Below, piece after piece: positions 7,590 through 15,591 of a stretch of DNA of 64,000 bases (position 1 is the stretch's first letter; every line of letters starts with the position of its first letter). The DNA lies in assembly GCA_026993355.1 (NCBI GenBank), contig JALWTX010000008.1, positions 1 to 64,000 on the forward strand, in the 5' to 3' direction. The DNA is from Flavobacteriales bacterium. GTDB taxonomy: Bacteria; Bacteroidota; Bacteroidia; Flavobacteriales; Flavobacteriaceae. The position numbers and the translations under genes were made by a program. The notes under the pieces were generated by a model. It was not told the origin of the DNA and did not search any database. It worked only from the letters and a program-made list of their open reading frames with translations.

Positions 7590-8534
7590 ATGTTTAAAAA
7601 AATATTTTCCAAACAAAAAAAAGAGAGCCTTGATAAAGGCTTGGAAAAATCCAAAAAAAGTTTTTTTACCAAACTATCAAAGGCTGTTGCCGGAAAATCT
7701 AAAGTTGATGATGATGTTTTAGACGACTTGGAAGAAATTTTAATCACTTCTGATGTCGGTGTTGATACCACCTTAAAAATAATAGACCGGATTGAAAAAC
7801 GAGTCGCCAAAGATAAGTATTTGGGGACTGCCGAACTCAACCGAATTTTAAGAGAAGAAATTGCCGGTTTGCTGGCTGAAAATGAAACTGACAGTCAGTC
7901 CAAAATACCTGATAATGTTAAGCCTTATGTGATTATGGTTGTTGGTGTAAACGGAGTAGGCAAGACAACGACAATCGGTAAATTGGCGCATAAATTTAAA
8001 GCCGAAGGCAAGAAAGTAATGTTAGGAGCCGCCGATACATTCAGGGCTGCAGCCATTGACCAGTTACAAATTTGGGCCGACCGGGTAGGTATTCCCATTG
8101 TCAAACAAAAAATGGGCAGTGATCCGGCTTCTGTTGTATATGACACCTTACAATCTGCCGTTGCAAATGATGTAGATGTTGTTTTGATAGATACAGCCGG
8201 TCGTTTGCATAATAAAATTAACTTGATGAATGAATTGAGTAAAATTAAAAAAGTTATGCAAAAAATTGTACCGGGGGCTCCACATGAAATACTTTTGGTA
8301 TTAGACGGTTCAACCGGTCAAAATGCGTTTGAACAGGCAAAACAATTTACCAAAGCTACTGAAGTCAATGCTTTAGCGGTTACCAAACTTGACGGTACGG
8401 CCAAAGGCGGTGTTGTCATTGGGATTTCTGACCAATTTCAGATACCGGTTAAATATATAGGAGTGGGTGAAAAAATAGATGATTTGCAAGAATTTGATAA
8501 AAATGTTTTTGTTGACTCATTTTTTAGCTTGTAA
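7590..8534 (+). CDS. ftsY: signal recognition particle receptor FtsY
   Basis: 314 residues, an SRP GTPase that docks ribosome-SRP complexes at the inner membrane. A short N-terminal basic region replaces the long acidic A domain of E. coli. An NG domain follows with GVNGVGKTT (119-127, P-loop), DTFRAAA (149-155), DTAGR (201-205) and TKLDG (265-269). The start at 7590 is the first ATG after the promoter. Transcribed alone, after the ribosomal operon terminator. Confidence 0.97.
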   Translation: MFKKIFSKQKKESLDKGLEKSKKSFFTKLSKAVAGKSKVDDDVLDDLEEILITSDVGVDTTLKIIDRIEKRVAKDKYLGTAELNRILREEIAGLLAENETDSQSKIPDNVKPYVIMVVGVNGVGKTTTIGKLAHKFKAEGKKVMLGAADTFRAAAIDQLQIWADRVGIPIVKQKMGSDPASVVYDTLQSAVANDVDVVLIDTAGRLHNKINLMNELSKIKKVMQKIVPGAPHEILLVLDGSTGQNAFEQAKQFTKATEVNALAVTKLDGTAKGGVVIGISDQFQIPVKYIGVGEKIDDLQEFDKNVFVDSFFSL

Positions 8535-8610
8535 TTGTTTTGAATTATTATTTTTTTTATAAATTTACGTGCTTTTATCCAAAGTAATTTTTTTAAACAG
8601 TACATTTTTT

Positions 8611-9579
8611 ATGAAACACTTCTTATTATTGCTTATCATTTTTATTTTTATGCTCCCTGTGAGTCTTAAGGCGCAAGTGGGTATCCCGATATATCACGAT
8701 TATCTTTCAGACAATTTATATTTATTGCATCCCTCCATGGCAGGGGCCAGTTCTTGTGCCAAGGTGCGTTTAACGCATCGTATGCAATGGTTTGATGTAA
8801 CGGATGCACCTGCTCTGCAAACCTTTAGCTTTCAAACTCATTTGGGGCAGGAGGGGAATAATGGTATCGGCGCTATTATTTTTAACGATAGAAATGGTTA
8901 TCACTCACAAAAAGGGATTCAATTGGCTTTTGCCCATCATCTTAATTTTGGCAACGGCGCTTATGTCAATAAATTATCTTTTGGTATAGCCGGCACTTTA
9001 GTTCAAAATCAATTTGATGCTACAAGTTTTGATCCGTCGCAAGTGGACCCCGCCATTGCCGGTATTGTGCAAAGTAGTATGTACTATAATATCGATTTTG
9101 GTTTATCGTACCATTTTAAAGGTTTTTTCTTTAATGCCACTTTAAAAAATGCTTTATTATCCAGTAATTCAACTTTTGGTAATGTTAATTTGCGTAATTA
9201 TGTTATTTCAACCGGCGTTTATACTAATGGTAAACGTTTTCATATCGAGCCTTCCGTTTTAATTCAGTATAAAGAATTTGCTGATGATATTATATCCGAT
9301 TTCAATTTAAAATTATACCGGCGTTTAGCTAACGATAACATGCTTTATTTGGGCGCTTCCTTTAGACGCGATTGGCAAGAAGACATTAATCAAAATTTTT
9401 ACCAGACTTTATCGCCAATTGTGGGAATGAATTTTGGCAAATTAACGGTAGCTTATACCTATACGTATGAAATGACACCTACACCTATTAGTACGTCCGG
9501 GTTTCACCAAATAACATTAGGTTATAATTTCAATTGTTTACCTCATTTGGTCAAATTGAGTTGCCCTGAAATTTTTTAA
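8611..9579 (+). CDS. PorP/SprF family type IX secretion membrane protein
   Basis: 322 residues from the ATG at 8611 (a GTG at 8569 is in frame but precedes the signal peptide). Signal peptide MKHFLLLLIIFIFMLPVSLKAQ, then the family opening YLLHPSMAGASSCAKVRLTHRMQW. Alternating strands follow, with GIGAIIFNDRNGYHSQKGIQLAFAHH and a final YTYTYEMTP...HQITLGYNF. PorP/SprF proteins are outer-membrane barrels linked to type IX secretion, often paired with a specific secreted partner. No such partner is adjacent, so this could be an orphan paralog rather than the core PorP. Confidence 0.85.
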   Translation: MKHFLLLLIIFIFMLPVSLKAQVGIPIYHDYLSDNLYLLHPSMAGASSCAKVRLTHRMQWFDVTDAPALQTFSFQTHLGQEGNNGIGAIIFNDRNGYHSQKGIQLAFAHHLNFGNGAYVNKLSFGIAGTLVQNQFDATSFDPSQVDPAIAGIVQSSMYYNIDFGLSYHFKGFFFNATLKNALLSSNSTFGNVNLRNYVISTGVYTNGKRFHIEPSVLIQYKEFADDIISDFNLKLYRRLANDNMLYLGASFRRDWQEDINQNFYQTLSPIVGMNFGKLTVAYTYTYEMTPTPISTSGFHQITLGYNFNCLPHLVKLSCPEIF

Positions 9580-9591
9580 AAAACATTAGTT

Positions 9592-9861
9592 TTAATCCAT
9601 TTCTTCATAATCTACAAATTCTCCTTCATCACCATTGATAGCAGCTTTTTTTTCTGTTGGTTTTTTTTCAATATAAGTTTCGCCTTCTTTGGTCTCCGGT
9701 CGTTTTTTGTAATAAGTGTTATTGAATTGATTTTCAAAATTTTTAGCCGCTTTCTCCATCATTTTCTTTGCCATAAATGGAGCTGCCAAACGCATAATGA
9801 TTTTGAAGATGTAGTAAAACACCAAAATGTAAATAATTGTTTTTAAAAGGCCAATAATCAT
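9592..9861 (-). CDS. DUF4834 family small membrane protein
   Basis: 89 residues. One membrane segment (residues 3-24, IGLLKTIIYILVFYYIFKII) is followed by a conserved MRLAAPFMAKKMMEKAAKNF and a charged tail ending DEGEFVDYEEMD. This matches DUF4834, a Bacteroidota family of unknown function that commonly lies beside recF. It ends 12 bases from the convergent PorP-like gene. Confidence 0.8.
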   Translation of the reverse strand: MIIGLLKTIIYILVFYYIFKIIMRLAAPFMAKKMMEKAAKNFENQFNNTYYKKRPETKEGETYIEKKPTEKKAAINGDEGEFVDYEEMD

Positions 9862-9880
9862 AATACTAAGTTTTAGTAAA

Positions 9881-9888
9881 CAAAGATA
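9881..9888 (-). promoter_or_regulatory. -7 promoter element for the DUF4834 gene
   Basis: TATCTTTG on the minus strand, 19 bases before the ATG at 9861. Confidence 0.5.
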
Positions 9889-9905
9889 ACTTATATCTCT
9901 AAAAC

Positions 9906-9937
9906 TTGTATATATTTTTTGCTTTGTTTAACTTTCG
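9906..9937 (+). promoter_or_regulatory. possible recF promoter
   Basis: TTG at 9906-9908, spacer of 20, then TAACTTTC(G) from 9929, a near match to TAnnTTYG. The recF ATG is 17-25 bases downstream. Confidence 0.4.
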
Positions 9938-9953
9938 GTTCCTAAATCATAAT

Positions 9954-11033
9954 ATGTTTTTAGAACAACTAAAGCTTTATAATTTCAAAAATTTTGATGA
10001 AAAAACATTTGATTTCGATGCAAAAATCAATTGTTTTGTGGGATATAACGGGGTTGGAAAGACAAATGTGCTCGATGCCATTTATTTTTTAGCCTTAGGC
10101 AAATCATATTTCAACCATAACATTCGTCAGATTATTAAATTTGAGGAACAAGCTTTTAGCATAAAGGGTAAATTTGATTTTGACGGAAAAACCGAGGATA
10201 TCCACATAAGTTATCAGCTTGATAAGAAGAAAATAATCAAGCGGAACAACAAACCTTACGACCGTTTGTCTGATCATGTGGGGTTAATTCCTTTGGTAAT
10301 GATTTCTCCCTATGACCGGGACTTGATTTCTGAAAGTGGTGAAACACGACGAAAGTTTATTGACAGAATCATCTCACAAGCTGATAACCAGTATTTGTCA
10401 AGCTTAATAAATTACCAAAAAATACTGGCACAGCGTAACCGGCTTTTAAAATATTTTGCCTCTAATCATACGTTTGACACCGATACGTTGGCGGTTTATG
10501 ATGCACAATTGGCCAATTACGGTACCATGATCTTTGAAAAACGACGTCAGTTTATGCAAAATTTTGCGAGGTATTTTAAAGAAAAATATGCTGTTTTGTC
10601 AGAAAGAAAAGAAGCGGTCAACATCCGTTACACTTCAGAATTGAATTTTAAACCGCTCGATCAACTTTTAGCACAAAATATTCAAAAAGACCGGATTTTG
10701 CAGCACACTTCCAAGGGTATACACAGGGACGATTTTTTGTTTGAAATTAATAACAAACCTATTAAAAAATTTGGGAGTCAGGGGCAGCAAAAGTCCTTTT
10801 TAATTGCACTCAAATTAGCCGAATTTGCGTTTTTAAAATTTAAATCCAACCAAACACCAATTTTATTGTTTGATGACATTTTTGACAAATTAGATGAAAA
10901 AAGAGTCGAACAAATTATCCAAATGGTCAATAACAAAGAATTTGGTCAAATATTTATATCAGACACGCATGCAGAACGAACCGAAGCATTGATAAAAAAA
11001 ATACACCAAAGTTTCAAATTGTTTAACTTATAA
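9954..11033 (+). CDS. recF: DNA replication/repair protein RecF
   Basis: 359 residues from the ATG at 9954 (a TTG at 9906 is in frame but lies in the promoter). SMC-like ATPase that helps load RecA at gaps. It opens LEQLKLYNFKNF, with Walker A GYNGVGKT (30-37). The ABC-type signature region is KKFGSQGQQKSFLIALKLAE, and Walker B is PILLFDDIFDKLD. The final HAERTEAL fits the D-loop/His switch. A bidirectional terminator follows. Confidence 0.96.
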   Translation: MFLEQLKLYNFKNFDEKTFDFDAKINCFVGYNGVGKTNVLDAIYFLALGKSYFNHNIRQIIKFEEQAFSIKGKFDFDGKTEDIHISYQLDKKKIIKRNNKPYDRLSDHVGLIPLVMISPYDRDLISESGETRRKFIDRIISQADNQYLSSLINYQKILAQRNRLLKYFASNHTFDTDTLAVYDAQLANYGTMIFEKRRQFMQNFARYFKEKYAVLSERKEAVNIRYTSELNFKPLDQLLAQNIQKDRILQHTSKGIHRDDFLFEINNKPIKKFGSQGQQKSFLIALKLAEFAFLKFKSNQTPILLFDDIFDKLDEKRVEQIIQMVNNKEFGQIFISDTHAERTEALIKKIHQSFKLFNL

Positions 11034-11034
11034 A

Positions 11035-11060
11035 AAAAGCAGCGAAAACTCGCTGCTTTT
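11035..11060. terminator. bidirectional terminator between recF and the ferredoxin gene
   Basis: AAAAGCAGCG and CGCTGCTTTT form a 10-bp stem with a six-base loop, flanked by A-run and T-run so it can act on both strands. Confidence 0.8.
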
Positions 11061-11081
11061 AAATGGATTATTTTGTGCAAA

Positions 11082-11399
11082 TTAATCTACACAATGTAAT
11101 TTTTTGTATTTTTCCATCAATTGTTCCGGGGTTTCGGGATAATCCGGATTTTTGTCAATAGCATCAACGGGACATACTGCCACACATTGAGGTTCGTCAA
11201 AGAAACCTACACATTCGGTACATTTGTCGGGAACAATATAATAAAATTCGTCTGAAAGCGGTTCATGCGGGGTATCATCATCAATACAAGTTCCGTCGGC
11301 CATGTTCCACTCTTCGCCCGGCTCATAAATGGCTGTGTTTGGACATTCCGGCAAACAAGCGCCACAATTGATACAATCTTCGTTAATAAATAGTGCCAT
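11082..11399 (-). CDS. 4Fe-4S dicluster ferredoxin
   Basis: 105 residues with two cluster motifs: Cys9, 12, 15, 19 ([12 protein letters not shown]) and Cys60, 63, 72, 76 with an insertion between the second and third cysteines ([18 protein letters not shown]). This is the YfhL/Alvin-type 2[4Fe-4S] ferredoxin arrangement. It is soluble and cytoplasmic. It is divergent from the acyl-CoA reductase gene, with 63 bases between them holding both promoters, so the two may be co-regulated. Confidence 0.93.
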   Translation of the reverse strand: MALFINEDCINCGACLPECPNTAIYEPGEEWNMADGTCIDDDTPHEPLSDEFYYIVPDKCTECVGFFDEPQCVAVCPVDAIDKNPDYPETPEQLMEKYKKLHCVD

Positions 11400-11427
11400 A
11401 GTTCTTAGTTTTTATATTTTAAAAGTT

Positions 11428-11435
11428 TAATTTTG
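11428..11435 (+). promoter_or_regulatory. -7 element for the acyl-CoA reductase gene
   Basis: TAATTTTG, 27 bases before the ATG at 11463. Four bases separate it from the leftward -7 box at 11440-11447, so the two promoters interlock. Confidence 0.55.
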
Positions 11436-11439
11436 TAGA

Positions 11440-11447
11440 CAAATATA
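11440..11447 (-). promoter_or_regulatory. -7 element for the ferredoxin gene
   Basis: TATATTTG on the minus strand, 40 bases before the ATG at 11399. Confidence 0.5.
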
Positions 11448-11462
11448 AGACCATTTTTCAAT

Positions 11463-12542
11463 ATGACAATAGAAGAACGCAAAAAATCTTTAAAAAGTTT
11501 AGGTAAATTTTTAGATCAATTCAAAAGAAGCGGCATAAATAAAAATCCGGATGTGCCACTTAATGAGCCCTATTATAATGCACTTAACATGCTTATAGAC
11601 AGAGCACAAGAGAGTAATGGTTGGTTCACCCGTGATAATGTACTTTATGCTTTAGAGTCGTGGGCCGATGCCCTTAAACCCGACAAAATTGATAAGTGGT
11701 TTAAACAAGAAAAGTTCAAAGAACAAACCAATCCCAAAAACGTCGGTATAGTAATGGCCGGCAATATTCCATTGGTTGGATTTCATGATTTTATCAGTGT
11801 TTTGGCCAGCGGTCATAATGTAAAAGCCAAATTGTCTTCAAATGATAAATATTTGTTGCCGCTACTAGCTAAATATCTTGTGGCAACAAACCCGGCTTTT
11901 AAAGATAAAATTACCTTTGTTGATGATAAGCTTAAGGATATTGATGCGGTAATTGCCACCGGCAGTAATAATACTGCACGTTATTTTGATTATTATTTTA
12001 GTAAATACCCCCACATTATCCGAAAAAACAGAAATTCTGTCGCTGTACTAACCGGTCGTGAAACACCGCAGGAATTAGAGGCTTTAGCTGATGATGTTAT
12101 GCGTTATTTCGGTTTAGGATGTCGTAACGTTTCAAAAATTTTTGTCCCTGACAATTACAATTTTAACCCTTTGTTTAAAGCGCTTTTAAAATATAAAGAT
12201 TTGATTAATTATCCGAAATATGCTAATAATTATGACTATAACAAAGCGGTCTACCTTATGTCAGTTGACAAAGATGTCCGCGACAGTTTATTAGATAACG
12301 GATTAGTATTGCTTAAAAAAGATGCCGGTTATGCCTCGCCTATCGGTACCTTGTTTTACGAACCTTATCAAAATTTGTCTGATGTCCAAAAAATTATTTC
12401 CTACGATAAAGATAAAATTCAAACCGTGGTAAGCCAGAAAAACTTGTTGCCGGGCAGTATTGAATTTGGAACCACCCAACACCCCCAATTATGGGATTAT
12501 GCCGATGGTGTCAATACAGCGCAATTTCTTAATCAATTGTAG
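11463..12542 (+). CDS. LuxC-type acyl-CoA reductase
   Basis: 359 residues with the fold and motifs of the LuxC acyl-CoA reductase family (aldehyde-dehydrogenase-like). These include VGIVMAGNIPLVGFHDF in the nucleotide-binding half, IATGSNNTARYF, RKNRNSVAVLTG and the catalytic-cysteine segment YFGLGCRNVSKIFVP. Such enzymes reduce acyl-CoA or acyl-enzyme to an aldehyde with NADPH. No luxD, luxE or luciferase genes are nearby, so a role in luminescence is not supported. The substrate is unknown. Flanked by the divergent ferredoxin gene and a bidirectional terminator. Confidence 0.88.
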   Translation: MTIEERKKSLKSLGKFLDQFKRSGINKNPDVPLNEPYYNALNMLIDRAQESNGWFTRDNVLYALESWADALKPDKIDKWFKQEKFKEQTNPKNVGIVMAGNIPLVGFHDFISVLASGHNVKAKLSSNDKYLLPLLAKYLVATNPAFKDKITFVDDKLKDIDAVIATGSNNTARYFDYYFSKYPHIIRKNRNSVAVLTGRETPQELEALADDVMRYFGLGCRNVSKIFVPDNYNFNPLFKALLKYKDLINYPKYANNYDYNKAVYLMSVDKDVRDSLLDNGLVLLKKDAGYASPIGTLFYEPYQNLSDVQKIISYDKDKIQTVVSQKNLLPGSIEFGTTQHPQLWDYADGVNTAQFLNQL

Positions 12543-12557
12543 GAAAAATCTTTAATT

Positions 12558-12592
12558 AAAAAGGGAAGGTCATTTTAAAACCTTCCCTTTTT
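12558..12592. terminator. bidirectional terminator
   Basis: AAAAAGGGAAGGT and ACCTTCCCTTTTT form a perfect 13-bp stem between the convergent acyl-CoA reductase and rprY genes. Confidence 0.88.
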
Positions 12593-12631
12593 CTTGTTTG
12601 TTGTGTTAACCTAAAATATAATCATAAATGA

Positions 12632-13357
12632 TTATGCATTTTCTTTAATTTCAGATTCGTCAACCAATCTGAATCCGGCCCCATGAATGTTCACAATTTT
12701 AACTTGTGGATCGCGTTGCAATAATTTTCTTAATTTGGCGATATAAACATCCATACTTCTGGAAGTGAAGTAGTTATCGTCTTGCCAAATTTTAGTTAGG
12801 GCTTTTTCTCGTGGCATTAAATCATTTTTATGAAGTGCCAGCATTTTTAACAATTTATTTTCTTTTGGTGATAATTTTACAGGATTTTCGTTTTTGTAAA
12901 ATAATTGACGCAATTTAGAATCAAATTTAAAATCACCAATTTTAAATTCTACAGCCTCCGGTTTTTCTTCTTTTACCGGGGCAACTCTACGGTTCAGCAA
13001 CGCTTTAATTTTATATAATAATACCTCAGAATCAAAAGGTTTATTAACGTAATCATCAGCACCTATTTGATATCCTTTTACCATATCTTCTTTTAAAGTT
13101 TTGGCAGTCAAAAATATCAGCGGTACTTGTTGATCGCGGGATCTGATTTCCTTAGCGAGGGTAAAACCGTCTTTGTAAGGCATCATTACATCCAATATAA
13201 TCAGATCGTAATAATCTTGTTTGAATTTTTCAAAGCCTTCCATACCGTTTCGGGCCAAGGTCACATCAAAATCGTTTAATCTTAGATAATCTCTAAGGAT
13301 AAAGCCGAAATTAATGTCGTCTTCTACAATTAGAATTTTCTTTTTTGTTTGTGTCAT
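12632..13357 (-). CDS. rprY: OmpR-family response regulator, RprY-like
   Basis: 241 residues. The receiver domain (1-120) has the acidic pair Asp13/14, phospho-acceptor Asp56 in LIILDVMMP and the KPF lysine near 106. The OmpR/PhoB winged-helix DNA-binding domain (about 140-232) ends VNIHGAGFRLV. It follows the histidine kinase gene by 32 bases. Sequence and order match the RprX/RprY system of Bacteroidota. Regulated genes cannot be read from the window. The C-terminus ends ESEIKENA. Confidence 0.85.
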   Translation of the reverse strand: MTQTKKKILIVEDDINFGFILRDYLRLNDFDVTLARNGMEGFEKFKQDYYDLIILDVMMPYKDGFTLAKEIRSRDQQVPLIFLTAKTLKEDMVKGYQIGADDYVNKPFDSEVLLYKIKALLNRRVAPVKEEKPEAVEFKIGDFKFDSKLRQLFYKNENPVKLSPKENKLLKMLALHKNDLMPREKALTKIWQDDNYFTSRSMDVYIAKLRKLLQRDPQVKIVNIHGAGFRLVDESEIKENA

Positions 13358-13389
13358 ATCTCTATTTGTTTGTGTTAATAATCAAGTTT

Positions 13390-14943
13390 TTAGTTGGTGG
13401 CGGCTAAGGGCAATTTAATGGTAAATGTACTTCCTATTCCTTTGGCGCTTTTTACACTAATTTTGCCATTTAGCGATTGAATCACTTTTTGAACATAAGT
13501 TAGCCCTAAGCCATGTCCTTTCACATTATGAATGTTGCCGGTGGTTTCACGGTAAAATTTGTTAAAAATTTTCTTTTGAACCGATTTACTCATGCCAATC
13601 CCCTTATCACTGATTTCTATAACCAAATTGCCTTTGCCATCATTATAGGTTTTGACAGTGATATCCGGTTGCTCTTTGGCATACTTTACCGCATTGTCCA
13701 GTATGTTGACAAAGACATTGGTTAACAGTGTTTTATCGCCAAGGATTTGTGTCTCTTTAGCCTGAAAATCGGTCGAAAGCCGCCCATTTTTGTCTTTTAC
13801 CAACAAACTGATATGCTGTATAGCGCCATCCAATATCTCATGCACGTCAACAGGCTGTTTGTCTGTTTTTAAATCTATCCGGTCCAGGACAGACAGACTT
13901 AAAACACTCTCAACCTGGTTGAGCATTCGTTTGTTTTCTTGTTTAAGCATTTCGAGATAGGTTTTCAGTTGATTTTCATCTTTTATGACTTGCGGAGATT
14001 TCATTGCGTCGGCTATCAAGTTAATGGTAGCAATGGGCGTTTTGAATTCGTGCGTCATATTATTGATGAAATCGGTTTTCATCTGTGAAATTTTCTTTTG
14101 ACGGATGATAAAATATATCGTCAAAATGTAGATGATTAAAATGACTAACATCAATAAATCAGATAAAAACTGCACCCGCATATTTTCATGCTTAAACAGT
14201 TCGTTTTTATTAAATGCAAGAACTAATTCATATTTCGTCAATCCTGATTTATCAGGAAAAATGCGAAATTTATAATATTTAAATTGGTTACTGTCAGGTC
14301 TAAAATGCTTTGAATGCACTTTAGTTAGGATACCGTCGTTTAGTATACCAAATTCATATTTGTAATTGATCCCTCGCCGTAACAATTCATCTTTAATCCA
14401 ATTGTTAAGACTGTCAATCGTAACCCTTTTATATATAGGCTCAATAACCGATATATCTTGAAAGGTCGATTGGAGGTATCTGTTATCAATCTTGTCAATT
14501 TCGGCATTGTTAAATTCATCAGTTTGCCGAATATGTCCCTTTTTAAAATAACCCGTTTTGGTTTTGGACATACTTAATTTACCAAAAACCGAGTCAAATT
14601 GTTTTTCTGAAATTGGAAATTTCAGATTCACCCCTTTTTCTAAGACCAAATGTTTGTAAGCAAAAATTTCACGGCTGTTTTTGTTTTCTTTTTTATAAAC
14701 AAATTCATAAGCGTTATTATCACTGTCCTTGGCCTTTGCATCTTTAAACTTTTGGTAGTATTTATCATACTCGTAATTTTGTGCTTTGGATGTTATGGCA
14801 TAAAGTATCTGCTTCATTAAATAATAAAATCGCTGATTACGCAATTTTATATCATTTTCTCGCAACTGCACCTGCATCATTCTGATTCCTATGACCGAAA
14901 TGGTCATAAAAACCACCAAAAGTATAATGCTTTTCCTTTTCAT
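13390..14943 (-). CDS. rprX: sensor histidine kinase, RprX-like
   Basis: 517 residues from the ATG at 14943; a TTG one codon upstream is in frame but less likely. Membrane segments at about 5-22 and 259-281 enclose a periplasmic sensor domain of about 235 residues with no named fold that I recognise. A dimerisation domain with phospho-acceptor His298 (NNMTHEFKTPIATIN) follows. The ATPase domain has NVFVNILDNAVKYA, DKGIGMS and KGHGLGLTYV. No HAMP domain is evident between TM2 and the H-box. The promoter ends four bases before the ATG, predicting a leaderless mRNA. Confidence 0.88.
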   Translation of the reverse strand: MKRKSIILLVVFMTISVIGIRMMQVQLRENDIKLRNQRFYYLMKQILYAITSKAQNYEYDKYYQKFKDAKAKDSDNNAYEFVYKKENKNSREIFAYKHLVLEKGVNLKFPISEKQFDSVFGKLSMSKTKTGYFKKGHIRQTDEFNNAEIDKIDNRYLQSTFQDISVIEPIYKRVTIDSLNNWIKDELLRRGINYKYEFGILNDGILTKVHSKHFRPDSNQFKYYKFRIFPDKSGLTKYELVLAFNKNELFKHENMRVQFLSDLLMLVILIIYILTIYFIIRQKKISQMKTDFINNMTHEFKTPIATINLIADAMKSPQVIKDENQLKTYLEMLKQENKRMLNQVESVLSLSVLDRIDLKTDKQPVDVHEILDGAIQHISLLVKDKNGRLSTDFQAKETQILGDKTLLTNVFVNILDNAVKYAKEQPDITVKTYNDGKGNLVIEISDKGIGMSKSVQKKIFNKFYRETTGNIHNVKGHGLGLTYVQKVIQSLNGKISVKSAKGIGSTFTIKLPLAATN

Positions 14944-14947
14944 CAAG

Positions 14948-14978
14948 CAAAATTATGTTAAATATTATAAAGAACAAA
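14948..14978 (-). promoter_or_regulatory. canonical promoter of rprXY, predicted leaderless
   Basis: On the minus strand TTTG (14978-14975), a spacer of 19, then TAATTTTG (14955-14948). The rprX ATG begins at 14943, only four bases after the -7 box, which is about where transcription should start. Confidence 0.65.
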
Positions 14979-14994
14979 TTTTTTTCAAAATTAA

Positions 14995-15588
14995 TTAACT
15001 TTTATTTAACATCTTTTTAACTTTTAAGTCTATCTTTCTTACCTTTTGCTCTAAATCTTTCATTTTTCCATTATTTTTGATGATAAAATCAGCTTCATTT
15101 AACAAAAAATCTTGATTTTCTTGTACCTCCATTATCTTTTCTAACTGTGCTTGCGTTTTATTATCTCTTTTTTTTAATCTTTCAATTCTTAAATCCTTGC
15201 CAGCCGTTACTACTATAATTTTATCGACTGATTTATCCATACCTGTCTTATGCAATATGGCATTTTCCACCATTAAATAAGGTGAATTTTGTTGCTTTAC
15301 CCATTGGTTAAAATCATTTTTAACAGCCGGATGGACAATTTGTTCCAAGGCTTTTAATATATTTTTATCATCAAAAACTATACCACTTATATACCTGACA
15401 TTTAGTCTGTTATCTTTGTAAGCTTGCGGACCGAAGAGTTTGGTTATTTTATCTTTAATCGGTTGGGTTAACATTAGTTCTTTGGCCCTTTCATCTGCGT
15501 AATAAACGGGGATGTTCAACTGTTCAAAAAGTTTTGCGACACTGGATTTTCCGGTACCAATGCCACCGGTTAAACCTATTTTAAGCAT
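14995..15588 (-). CDS. coaE: dephospho-CoA kinase
   Basis: 197 residues. P-loop GLTGGIGTGKSSV near the N-terminus, then YYADERAKEL, HPAVKNDFNQW, a lid region IERLKKRDNKTQAQ and a Lys-rich C-terminus. It phosphorylates dephospho-CoA at the 3'-OH of the ribose, the last step of CoA synthesis. Only three bases separate it from the upstream YbbR gene, so the two form one transcription unit. Confidence 0.95.
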   Translation of the reverse strand: MLKIGLTGGIGTGKSSVAKLFEQLNIPVYYADERAKELMLTQPIKDKITKLFGPQAYKDNRLNVRYISGIVFDDKNILKALEQIVHPAVKNDFNQWVKQQNSPYLMVENAILHKTGMDKSVDKIIVVTAGKDLRIERLKKRDNKTQAQLEKIMEVQENQDFLLNEADFIIKNNGKMKDLEQKVRKIDLKVKKMLNKS

Positions 15589-15591
15589 AGT

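Noticed and set aside
11463-12542. Bioluminescence operon
   Set aside because: Only a LuxC-like reductase is present; there are no LuxA, LuxB, LuxD or LuxE genes nearby.
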